From NCBI RefSeq assembly GCF_910592395.1, contig NC_088315.1, positions 9,798,501-9,862,500 of the forward strand: a stretch of 64,000 bases of DNA. Direction: 5' to 3'. Numbering within the stretch: position 1 is the first letter of the stretch; every line of letters begins with the position of its first letter. Of the stretch, positions 47,692 through 59,709 are shown piece by piece. The position numbers and the translations under genes are program-made. The notes under the pieces are model-generated. The model worked only from the letters and a program-made list of their open reading frames with translations. It was not told the DNA's origin and made no database searches. Source of the stretch: Lineus longissimus. Lineage: Eukaryota; Nemertea; Pilidiophora; Heteronemertea; Lineidae.

Positions 47692-48427
47692 GTAAGTACC
47701 CATATAGCCATCATATCACGATCTGATCAAAACATTGGGCAATTTACTTGTGATGTTGCAGATGGTTTAGTACCTTTTTTGGGCCCTAAAACTGTGTTCC
47801 TAATCTTTGAGGGTGTCCTTCTTGCCGCTGGTAGGAGAGTGGTGGTAACATAGGAGGATCTCACTTGGGTTCCTCAACATTTTGTGTCATATTTTAGCGG
47901 TCGTAATCGTTAAAAGTGGTTGTGCTCTTGATTTTGGATGAGAAATTGCTTTGTACTTTGTGTTTAGCATTGATCTACCCTTCTCCTCAGAGGATATGCA
48001 CTTTTAAAATCATCGAAAAATTTCTGCGTGAGCATGACTCAGCAGTGGGTGGTGTCTCCTTTTACTGCTGAAGAAATCAGACTGTTTATTGGTTTCCATG
48101 GTGATATGGGCTATTGCTGTGGAACGGAGTCTGTGAAGGCATGAGAATTTTTAGTCAAATAATTTAAGGGCTACACCGTACTCTGGAAGGGGATGGGGTT
48201 AGAACTTAAAAGTATGATGGTGATATGGGCATTGAAAATAGTCTGATTTTGTTAGGCTAGGAATGCTGTCTTCCATTCACAAAAACTGCAAATACCTGCC
48301 CAGGATCTCTCCCACTATCCACCGGCCAACTGAATGCATAAGCAAAACAGAATTCAAAGAAGTCTAATTAGTTGATGAATAAAACGTATCTAAGACCCAC
48401 ATCACATTTGATTATTTGTGATTCCAG

Positions 48428-48506
48428 GGACTTTATCAATGCTACCGATGAGGATATACAAACATTTAAAAGTGAAGCGAAAGACCAGGGCAGTAGCTCT
48501 ACTGAG
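48428..48506 (+). CDS. RIPOR/FAM65-like protein, next exon (partial gene)
   Basis: Acceptor TTGTGATTCCAG and donor GTAAGC flank 79 bases. The first base completes the Lys codon left open (AA) by the exon ending at 47691, and the exon codes DFINATDEDIQTFKSEAKDQ GSSSTE. The phase match across the 736-base intron is good evidence for a real gene. The segment is predicted to be helical, as expected before the family's coiled-coil region. No further exon was found downstream in the window. Confidence 0.6.
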
Positions 48507-49049
48507 GTAAGCACACTTTCATTGCATGGTGCCTTTTCAATTTCAGCAAAATGGTGGCATGTCCGGGTGTGTCTTGGTGACATCAGAACTAAGTGCATGT
48601 CACAACTGTTGACAACATCTTCTGTCTAGACTCTATTTTCAAACTAAATATTAACTGAGATTTTTAAAATTAGTTCTTGGGACATGCACCTGGATGTTGC
48701 AGACATATAAAAACCTTAAAACTACCTCATGAGATATGTTTAGACAGAATGATTTATCTAAGATGAATGTTTTTTGCTGCTTTATCAAGCTGTGCACAGT
48801 TAAATGTCGCATAATTTGTAAATTGTGGTAAACTTCAGGGTTCAGTTTACCTTGAAGAAATAGTAGGCCACAAGGTGTGGTTTGTCAGTCTGATTTGTAA
48901 TTAGAATCACCTGTACGTCTGGAAGAGATTGATGTTCTTTGTACTGACTGGTTACCAGCCCTCTCACTGGAGTTCCAGTGCCAGTTGAGATTGATGTACC
49001 TTCCAGTTATTGTATCTCATCTGAGTCTCCACTACTGTCTCACATTGAC

Positions 49050-49500
49050 AGTGCGAGCAGACCGCTTGCAAATGCATCAAACACGATTTCAGGTATGTCA
49101 GTCATGACTGGTTCTGTACAGTTTTGTGTGGTGTCATTGCTGATGTTATGATGAAAGATTGGAAGTCCCTGCAGACTGCTTGCAAGTGCTTCAAACATGA
49201 TTTTAGGTATGTCAGTTCTGACTGGTACTGTACAGTTTTATGTGGTGTCATGGCTGCTCTTTTAATGACATATTGAAAGTCCCTGCAGAGTGCTTGCAAA
49301 CTCATCAAACACGATTTAAGGCATGTCAGTTATGACTGGTACTGGTGTCATGGCTGCTGTTATGATGAAATATTGAAAGTCCCAGCAGACTGCTTGCAAA
49401 TGCGTCAAACCTGATTTAAGGTATGTCAGTTCTGACTGGTACTGTACAGTTTTGTGTGTTGTCATGGCTCCTAGTCATGATGAAAGATTAGAAGTGCCTT
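49050..49500. repeat. 114-bp tandem repeat, about 3.8 copies
   Basis: Units begin GCTTGCAAATGCATCAAAC at 49064, 49178, 49292 and 49392; the third is 14 bases short. It lies in the presumed intron after the RIPOR-like exon at 48506. Confidence 0.9.
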
Positions 49501-50696
49501 GACAGTGATTGACATTGCAAAAATTGTTGTCAAAAATGATCGCTTAGCTGCAAATATATTCCTGTCTGTTCACACACCCTACCCGTGTTAACGGCAGGAT
49601 CTCAATCTCATGCAGAAATATTATCTTCTTGTTAGTCATTCGCTGTCTGAGCTTTGACATTCGAAATCGGCTGAAAAATTTATGACTAACAATTCGTTTT
49701 GGATGATTTGCTGAGCAATAACTGTTGTTTTTACCTGTTGAGGGTAGAGTTATCCTTTGTAGACATCAATATCAATGCAGTTAGTTCAAATGAAGGGAGG
49801 TGGGGGCGCACAAACGAATGATACTCAGTTTATGCAACATGACATATGTTTTTTTGTGCCTTTCTGTTCGAAGCAATGAGTTTTTGCTTTCTGGCATATT
49901 GGTAAAATGCAAAGTTCAGATTTGATGACGGATAACTTTGGTGCAGAATTTATATCTATTGAAACCAGGCGTCTCGTTCCTCAAGTTGAACAATCGGCCA
50001 AGAATGAGATTAAGAATACTTTGCCCCCTTATTCCTCAGTTTGTGCCAGGCAAAAGGTTAAAATGAAAATGAAAATAAGACAAAATGTGTACTGATGGTT
50101 GATATCTTCTTGTGAGGTCATTGCCCAGTGGCTAAGAAAGAGCTCCCATGTTTTATGACACCGATTGCACTTTTAAGTGGACTCTTTTAACCCGGGTATG
50201 TTGGACTAAAATCTCATTTAGGAGAGGTATGATTCAGCGCTTTGGATTCCAAAGCTCGTACCTGAGTTACTATAGTTAGCAGCCAATTTGGAATGACTGG
50301 CAATCCAGGTTCTTGAGCCCAGAGGGGAAGCAGGTCTCGGTCTTTGTAGCCGATTGCCGATTGTTGTGTATCAGTTAGGGCAACGGGTACACGCAAATCT
50401 TTTCAGAGATGGAGACATCCTAGAGAACTAAATCTTCACTGAGGAGTGTAGCCCTAGCTGATCATATCTTGCAGACTTTGTGCAACGTTTCTTGCGGGCA
50501 AGTGAAGATTGCTTGCAGCCGACATAATTTTGAAGTCATTTCATGGCATTATCATTCAATGCTGCTAATACAAAACATACTGTAGTATTGTATGACACCT
50601 GAGTGATATTAAATTACACAGAGTGCAAATTGAGATGTTGACCACATACTCAGTCTCTAGAAATGTACATTGTCAAAAGTATTAGGGTATGTCAAG

Positions 50697-50985
50697 GGTG
50701 ACCAGTACTGTAGGATGCCATCCGATGCAAGTGCAGAGCCATCATCTTGTAAAGCAATAGGCTGTATCAATAGTGACCAGTACTGTAGGATGCCATCCGA
50801 TGCAAGTGCAGAGCCATTGTCCTGTAAACATTAGGGTCTGCAATAGTGACCAGTACTGTAGGATGCCATCCGATGCAAGTGCAGAGCCATTGTCTTGTAA
50901 GGTATTAGGGTGTCTCAATGGTGACCAGTACTATAGGATGCCAACAGATGCAAGTCCAGAACCATCCTCTTGTAATGCTAAGAAC
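50697..50985. repeat. 75-bp tandem repeat, 4 copies
   Basis: Units begin GTGACCAGTACTGTAGGATG at about 50699, 50774, 50847 and 50922, followed by CATCCGATGCAAGTGCAGAG. Confidence 0.93.
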
Positions 50986-52338
50986 CTAGTTCTATTTTTG
51001 TCCTATTGATAGCAAAGACGACGCCTGCTGGAGATGAAATCTGGCATAAACAATCTCATGATCAATACGAGATCAATATAATGACAGTAATGATTATATT
51101 ATTATCTCTACATACATAGGCATGAGTTATTTATGGATGAAATCTCTCACTCTCAGCTTAGTTTAAATGTCAGCCACTGTGACTGGGTTAAGAGTGAAAT
51201 GGAAGGCGAATGTGAGCATAACTTGAGATGAGTGGGTGACATTTAGCTGAATGGGTCTCATTTCTTCTTATCTTGTTTTGATTTGGAGAGGGGAGGGAGC
51301 CATTCGACAAATCGTCCTAGTGTTAAAAATGGACCATTTAAATGCCAAATGGCAAAAGAGCTTAAGGAGTTCTACAGTAATGTCAGCTACTGTACTGCTA
51401 TTTTGTAAAACGAGTAAAATGTGAATTTGAGTCGTGCTTGCGTGGGGTGGGTTACATGAGAGTAATTCCTTGATCGCATGATTCAGTGATATGCTCATCA
51501 GTCCCCTGCCAAAACTAAGCTGACATTCCAAGATGGCTTGGCTTGTGGCTTCCTGCCGTCTTAATATCAGTGGACAGTGTCTGATCCTATCCAATCAATC
51601 ATTGGGCCTGGTGACAGTTTGTTGTCTGGGAAACGTACTCTTCGGTATTAATTAGATTTAATAATTAAGAAGAGGCTTCACGACTTGATTAATTATTGAC
51701 ATAATGATGGTGTGTCACTGTTGGGGAGTTGTCCTTGTTGTTAATGTTAGTCATTGCCTTTAAACGAGATGTGGATTTGGTGATACCCAAGATTGGGTGT
51801 GTCCAGTTGGTCTAATAATACTGCCGGTATGGATTTTGCTTGTGTTACAGTGGCGCTCGCTGGAAAGCTGGGTTGCATAGTCTTTAGTTTGACTATATTC
51901 GGGTGGCACTGTCTGGAAGGCTATGCGTCATTCAGTCGTTCAAAAAAAAGGTCATCAGAAGCAATTCGAGCCATCCAAAATACAATATTTGAATCTGAAA
52001 CATTGAATGTTTTCAGATAATGTGGCGATCAGATTTCCTTTTCGCTACTAGCAACACCTCAAGTAATCATTTCGGGATAATGTGTTCTTTTTCTTTTATC
52101 GCTATGATGTGGCACGCCCAAATTCTTTTTCATCGTGTTCACGCAATGTGATCATAGCAGGAGGTCTAAAAATTGCATGGCTGTTTCAGAATCGTATTAA
52201 AAACGCTTCCTGAGGCTGATGGAGTATTAAAGGTACTTCCAAACCATGAATTCACCTTTTTTAGAGGAAAACTTTATACAGTCCAAATCACAGTTGACAT
52301 CCTTCAATTCGCGTCATTGGCGTGTCATTGGTGCGCTA

Positions 52339-52385
52339 CTGACCAGTACCCAGTGCCACTACCCAGTACCCAGTGCCACTACCCA
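52339..52385. repeat. Short CAGTACCCAGTGCCACTACC repeat
   Basis: Two adjacent 20-base copies and a partial third. Confidence 0.7.
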
Positions 52386-53289
52386 TGCCATTTAAAAAAA
52401 AGTAAACCATATTATGGCATTTCCCTTTATAATGACTGCATGATCTGTCATCTGAATTTCAGAGCATTAGGGCCAAGCTATGGTAAAGCATTTATGGTCA
52501 TAAGTGTCCAAAATTTCCCAATGCATTTTCAGAACTCTGAAGCCATTTTCCTGAAAATGGCGCAGATGGATATATCTCGATTTGCATTTAATCTCTTCAT
52601 GTAACCAGCAATGATAACATCCAGTTCTAATGAAGCTTTCAATGACAAGCTATAAAATACCTGCCATTAATTTCATCACAAAATATAACGCATTGAACAT
52701 TTTGATACTAGTGTATCAGTATCGAGCTCCAGTGGATGCCTTATGCGCCAATATGTCTCCGAAGAGGCTTATTAAAGTAAGTAAGTATCAGTATCATCAC
52801 GATTGCTATAAAATATTCTGATCCGACATGCTTTCAGTGTTTTTTGCTGCTTTAATTAGGTCGATAAATGCCTGACTAATGCATGTAATTAAACGTCAAC
52901 TAGAAAACTGATTTGATTTAACCTACTTGCCGAGTAATTTGCGAGTTGATCAATCTATTAGCAGTTCATTTGATACAATATTATAGGTGATTTAGAGTAA
53001 CTCGAATTCCATGTAAACAAAAGCTCGAACTCAGCTGATGTACCTCACAGCCCTGCCTGAATTTAAAGTGAATTTAGCACAATCAGCGTTTTAGCCTACT
53101 TTCACATTGTTAGTACCGCCCACGTGAATGTACCGTCTCATTTCCAGTTCAAAACTCAGCAGCAGATCAGTTAGCTACATGTAGATTTGGCCAGCTGAAC
53201 ATGTGGACAATAGGGTTCCGTTCAAAACCTGGTGTGTTGGAATTTCATAATAATGACTCGATGCATCTTGCCTTGATACAAGACGGGGA

Positions 53290-53560
53290 AATGGATAGGT
53301 ATTGTGTTGCTGCTGCGAAATTCACTTTAAGAGACACATGTACTATTTGAAAACCATTTCTAACCCTAAGCTGTCCTTATTGGAAGTCTTCAAGTTTCGA
53401 GAGAACTGGTCGCTGCAAGGTGTGGAGCATGTGAAGCAACTGTTAAATATACAGTGAACTTAAAAACTTTCACTATTTCATCGTTTGTGGTGCCCTGCGA
53501 AATTCACTTCAAGAGACATGTGTACTATTTGAACCATTTCATCGTTTGTGGTGCCCGCAT
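53290..53560. repeat. Two-copy local repeat
   Basis: GCGAAATTCACTTTAAGAGA..ATGTACTATTTGAA near 53315 recurs as GCGAAATTCACTTCAAGAGA near 53497. TTTCATCGTTTGTGGTGCCC also occurs twice. Confidence 0.7.
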
Positions 53561-55680
53561 TCAGCTAGGGCCATTTAAAGGTGATTGAAAGATATCACAA
53601 GGTGTGATGAGGCATATTGTTCATAATACCGGATGTGGTGATGAAGAGAGCAAATGGGCTTTGAACCGCATAATTGCTTTTGAGATACTATGTTTGTACG
53701 AATTGGTCGTTTTCGTAATGATAGGGGCATGTGTTGGAAAATTGATTCAGAAAATTCATGCAGTCTTGTGGGAATTCCGACATTTGCTAACTGATGAAAG
53801 ACGAATACGTGACCCGTCACAGCAAAAGCAGACGCATGTCGCTCTGAGCTTGGCCGGTTGAGACAGACTGTTTGTTCATTTCTCTAATTGTCTGCCTTAT
53901 ATGAGCACTTCAATTTCTTCCATTATCTCCTGGTGTCATTTAGGCTCATCTTCTGTGCAACATGTGCCTGGTTTCGCTGTAAAGGGTCACATATAGTTGT
54001 CATAATATGAATTTTAAAAAAATGGGACGTTATTGTCCCACCATGATAAAGTGATTCCACAGTATGGCATTCTCGTGGGTTATTCAACAACATACAGTAT
54101 ACATTGAGATGAACAACATCCACATTCAGTTATTGAATACAAACATGCACATAATCTGATTATCGTTTCAATACAATATCAAATTCTTTTCAAATATCAT
54201 TCAGAATCTATAATTGCAATATTGTGTGATTTAATATTGAAACGGTTCCTCTCCGCACATCCGCAAGTGCACAGCAGATAATCGTATTATATGTGGTGAG
54301 TGATTTACCTGATCCCATGATTAGATTTACCACTCAATCAATAATAACATTTCCAATTTATGTCTTTTCATTCATGGCAAGTGGGACTTAAATAATTGAT
54401 TTTTTTACCCATACAGAATTATATACTTTTGTACATTTCAGAGGTTGTAAAGCTCTCAGCGCAGAAAGAAATCGTTTGCCTACCCACAATTGTCCGATTT
54501 ATTTTGCGATAGGTTCATCGGTAGTGATCCAATTGTTTACCAGCACTAACATCCATCAATGCAAAAACTCAAAGTTTTTGATAAATGAGACTTAGATAAC
54601 AAATGATTCCAAAAACTTGACTTCGAGGTTTTTGATCAATGCTATGGCTATAGAAAAGCCCTCAAACACCTATCTGCCATATCATTAGTTTCCCTTCCTT
54701 CAAATTCTAACCAAGCTGGTTTCTCTTTTAGTTGTGGTGGGCCACAACTTTCTCATGTTCTTGCAAATTATTTCCAAAAGAATAGGATCACAGTTCAAGT
54801 TTCAACTTTTCTAGAAGGCTGAAATTGGATGTGGACCAATTGACACACTTTTCCCTGTATTGACTATTGTATTACTGATATTCAGGATTTTGGTTCAATA
54901 TGGCATCTGAATATTGTTTCAAAGGTGAAATAATCTTAGATCCAAGGACCAAGCAGTCTCAATGTGAGCAAACACTCTTCAGACTAGCCAAGTTATTAGG
55001 TGACTGATGAAAGCTTCAACTGAACTTGTAGTACAACATTTCTGAAAGTGTCTGAGACATTGCGTGTATGCAATTGAAGCGAATTTCTCATAAGCAATAC
55101 AATGCCCTTTCCATGTTTGGGGGGAGGGGGGCTTAGGGCCAATCCAGCTCACTGATTTGCAAGATGCATTTTCACCGTCAGAGAAAATGTGAAAAGTCGG
55201 CTGAAAGGCTGCATGGTCGTGCGAAATCCCCTTTAAGATACTCTACATTCTCTAAGCCATATAGCACCAAAGTCTCTGGAAATTTTTTATATGAAAATCT
55301 GTGTTGGTCTTCAGTTTTTGTGTTGTTTAGATAAGCACATTGACGGCTGGATGCCAAATATTTTGCTTGTGTTAATATACCGTAGGCCTGGGGAAACACT
55401 GTGTTTGTTCAAGTGGGAATGGTACTAAATTTATACTAAACTAATACCCTATATCTCGTGCGTTAATGTAGTTGGTGTGGGGTGAAGGTCAAAATCAAAG
55501 TTTTCGTCCAACTGTACTGGTGTTATATCTAAGCAAGTGGCAGTTAAAAATGTTCTTTTAAAAGCTTGAGGGGCCAAGCCAATAGTGATATGTGGTAAGG
55601 TGTGGTCAAGACAGCAAATAAGTGGATTCTCCTTCCATAAGATTCATCAAACATGTGTAACCAATTATTGTTTTGCCAAG

Positions 55681-55843
55681 ACAGTCAAACCTTCCTTTTA
55701 GGACACCCCTGTTAGCAGGGCATCAATTCTAGTGGGATAGTGATTTTTGTCACAAATGGGTAATATCTATTCAATTTGACTTCTGTATGCAGGACAGCTC
55801 TATCAGTACCAAGGGTGTCCTTAAACAGAGTAATTCTACTGTA
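55681..55843 (+). mobile_element. TACAGT-end MITE, copy 9 (old, degraded)
   Basis: Forward orientation. The ends are recognisable (ACAGTCAAACCTTCC and AATTCTACTGTA), as are TTCAATTTGAC and GGGTGTCCTTAA, but much of the interior has diverged. Confidence 0.7.
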
Positions 55844-58800
55844 ATTTCTAATTTGGGTCTCAACTTGCAACGCCAACTTCACCTGCTGTAGGTCATTCAG
55901 AAGCCAATTTGCATTTTCGATATAAGGATAAAGCAAGTTCTGAGCAATCGCCTTACTTGAACCCCTGATAACCTATCTATGACCTCAGTGGAGCCAAGGG
56001 ACAGGCTGCCGTTAGTCATATCACCATGTGCTGCTTTGATAAGTGTCAAAGTGAGCAGGCTGGTGGGAGTTCCTTATCAATGGCAGCCCAGGCTTTCATA
56101 TTGCTGAGAGCGAGCAGTTTGCCTTGAGTTTCTGCTACAGAATGTGCCCCTGCCGATCGAATCATGTGTCGAGCGCATGACGTCATTTTATTTTCAAGGT
56201 ACAGCTGTTATAGTGTAAGCCCTCAAGGGGCATACTGTGAGTAGTGTTGAAAGATTGCAGCAAAATCTACTACAGCATGGAAAATATAAATTGGTTTGCT
56301 GTCATTTTTTGCAAGGACACAGCATGATAGCACATAATTTCTTGCAGTGAGTCGTATCGTTGGTTTCCTAGGGGCAGCACCATTACCTGATTACCGAATT
56401 GATTCAGAAAAGGAGTATTCTTGAATATTCAAAATGTCAGAACACATTTTGCGGAATTAATCACAATTGACATCACGAAGATTGCGTCATTGGCATGCTA
56501 TACCCAGCGCGTAGGTCACGAATAATGCACGCATAATTTACGCCAAATATAGAGAGATGAAGCCCGACACTGGTACGTCATTAATACACGCATCTCGCTC
56601 ATACGTTGCACGTCGAAGGATGTTAATTGTGACATGGGCTGTAGTAAGATGTCTTCTCATCCAGAGTCAATCTTGGTTCCCCTAGTCCTTGTACCCGTCA
56701 TGCATACAGTGAAATGCTTAATATTATAATAAACTAGTACATGCGGCCCGTGACAGAGATCGGAAATGATTATATACAATTCCAAGATTGCTCATCCGTT
56801 TTATGTTACAGCAAGTGGCTGTATACTTGGATTCATGTCTCTGCCTTAATGTTTTATTGAACAGAGCCTTGGACATTATCGTCGCCGGTAACGATAACGG
56901 TTGTGGCATACTGTGAGTCATGTTGTATCTATGGTTACCTTGGGAGCTTGCAGTTTGAAGCTGGCTCACCTTTCGACTTGGTCCTCATCTCTGTGTTCTG
57001 TGATGACCGCGAATATTTGCGATCATCACTGTTTACTGAATGTTGCTTTTGGTCGGACGACAGTCACAGTATTTTCTGAGTTGTTCTGTGCTGTTCTTCT
57101 CTGTTTTGTGAATGTCTATCATGATCATGCGCATCAGACCTTCTGTTTCATTGACTGACGGTTAGGAGTAGTCTTTCGTAGTCGTACAGTACAACGCGGT
57201 CGACTGCTGCTGCGTGATGGCGTTGTGAGTCATGTGGTCTCTATGGTTACCTTTGAGAACGCCAAGGACGGAAGTAGTATTTCTGGGACATGAATGAAAA
57301 TTTAGATTCGCTGTATATTCTGATTTATGCAGCCTTTCCGGCAAGGTATTTAGCATTCTGCAGATACGAGAGTAGGAGTATTATAATAACATCATACATC
57401 AAAATTCTGTGTGATCTAGTGATAAAGGTACAGCCATGGTCACTTAAAATTCCATCCCACTGCCTCCACTAGCTGCCTCCATCAAAACAATAAACTCTTG
57501 CCATCGCCGTAAACACTATAATTCATGAAATTCACAACTCCAATTCGGTTAACAGTTGTTTTAACCTGTTTGTCTTGCCCTTTGCAACGGGATTCCCTTC
57601 TTAACCACAACAGGGAACAAGTCGATGATTAACTGAAGAAAGCCTGATTTAATTTCAGTTGCATCCATCAACTCCAAACTGATTATTTGTTAAGTGCCTT
57701 TTCTAAACTAATCAACTGTATAAGAGGAGAGTGCTTGATAAAGCAACATTTGCATTCTCTTGGTATTCATAGCAGTGACTCACTAATTTAAAACGCTCTT
57801 CTCAATCTTTCTTTGTGTTGAACTTTTCTCTAAGCCATTCAATGTCAAACCAGTTATGTTTGCTAAGCAGGATAACAGCTTCAAACACAACATAAGAAAG
57901 AGTTACCCTGACCACCGAGGGCAACACAGCATGTGGGTTTGCCAAATTCAAGAAAAGCCGAAAATAGGTATTTTATGGATTTCTTTGAAATAAAACTGGT
58001 GCCATCTGAAAGACACAATCATTTTGAGGCACATCAAGTGATTGCATCATGTCAAGTTTGTGACTGATCACGCTTTCTCGCTAGTATTGTATCCGAAAGT
58101 GTTTCGGTTGCCAAAACCCACAGCAATACCCACCGCAAATATTTACAACAAATTGATCGGAATGGCGGTCATGGTAGTGAGGATCGTGCAGCACTGTGCA
58201 GTCGAAATTACTGAACCCAGCGACTTGAAGCCAGAGCTGATTATCCAGGGAAGGGCGTCATCAATATCAATTATTGGCGGAACAAATAAGCAATCCCTCA
58301 TCAGCCACCAGTGGGATGGATCTGCCATGATCGGTTAGGTAGGGACAAATGGGCCATCAGCGAGAGTAGTTGGTAAGCTAGTCCTGGCAGCCATGCTGGT
58401 CATAGGGAGACGCAAGGGGAGACGGGTGACAATGATGTAGTGGAGGTGGGTCGTGTTCCCTGAAGGAAGGGTTGCGTCTTCTGGGAGAAAATGAGTGATG
58501 CATCATTCCTGATCATTTGGCTATTATTCCAGTGCCTGGTAGTGTTGTTGACTTTCTAGCAGGACAAACAAGCTGCCAGGAGAGAGAGTTGGGGCAAGAA
58601 AATATTATAATTAACAGTAGACCAGGCATGGGGGGGAAGGCTTCCTTACGCAAAATGCTTTCTGCCAAATGTGATGACTTAGAATTTGTACAGTGAGTAT
58701 AGGTATTCAAGATAATTTAAAATTAGTTGACATTGGGATCTATTTATTGATCCGAGAGAAAAATATTTGGTAATTTTCTGCTTCATGCCTTGTGGACAGC

Positions 58801-59223
58801 CGGTATGGTGGGAAGGAATGGGAGTTAAGGCTAATGGGATTGTCATTAGGAGACCCGCTACATGAACTGAGCCATATTCCCCTGGCTTTGCAAATTGACC
58901 TCAAGGATTGGTCTAATCCAGAAAAAGGCCAAATTTTTCTGTTACGTTTAGGTCATTATGTTGAACTGTATGGTATGTCTTTGTCATGTCATGTTCAATA
59001 ATTATCTGGTAATAATCAATAATTATGAAGTCTGTCTCTCAATGAGTGACATCATGGAATTGGATGGTTTGAAAATGAACTCAGTATGACACCAAAAAAA
59101 GCATTGAATTCTCATTCTATGGTTGTCCGCAGTGGTTAGATCAGACATGAATCAAGAGAACAGATTGGGGAGAACTAGAAGTTCTAGAAGAACTTTCTTA
59201 CAAGCGATATACACATAATACAT

Positions 59224-59432
59224 CAGTCGGTATCAAAGCAATTGATGCATCATCGCATCATACATGTCATACCTAGGTTTCTGAATGGAACGCTATTGTC
59301 CATATGTTAATCGGGCTGAATTTTGTTAAGCTGATTTGCGCCAGACTTCTAAACAGGAGTTTACTTGGGCGGTGAGTTGAAAAAAGTAGAGGAAAGAACT
59401 GGTCGTGTGAAATCCCCTTTAAGAAGTTCTAG
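59224..59432. repeat. Dispersed repeat, copy B
   Basis: Same family as 39846-40035. Its end (AACTGGTCGTGTGAAATCCC CTTTAAGA) also recurs near 55205-55235. Confidence 0.6.
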
Positions 59433-59492
59433 AGCAAAACTCAAACGTACAGCGCGCAATTAAACTCTTAGAGATGTGGGGCAAGAAAACTT

Positions 59493-59709
59493 TAAAGGGG
59501 CAATATAGGCAGCCGCTAGGCAGGCCAGATAAAGTCACATGAAGTCCCCTATAGGTGTCTCTCCCATCTGACAGTAGGTCGAAATGATTCACACTTGTAC
59601 GAGGGATATATTTAGTGCTGAGTCTGACATGACCCAGGGTCCTTACTGTGTATACTAGTCACCTGAAGATGGCCAAATTAGCCCCTCTCCTCCTGCCTAT
59701 AGTCCCCTT
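59493..59709. mobile_element. Short MITE related to the 1.4-kb element
   Basis: Ends TTAAAGGGGCAATATAGGCA and, reversed, AAGGGGACTATAGGCAGGAG. Its interior (for example CACTTGTACGAGGGATATAT) matches, in reverse, 34303-34496 and 34854-34994. Confidence 0.75.

Noticed and set aside
58042-58338. 98-codon + strand frame
   Set aside because: No recognisable domain, and an open frame on the opposite strand covers the same bases.
58800-58974. Possible exon (RYGGKEWELRLMGLSLGDPL..HYVELYG) with acceptor-like GTGGACAG and donor GTATGT on +
   Set aside because: The phase does not fit the exon ending at 48506, no family match was found and a single flanked frame of this length can arise by chance.
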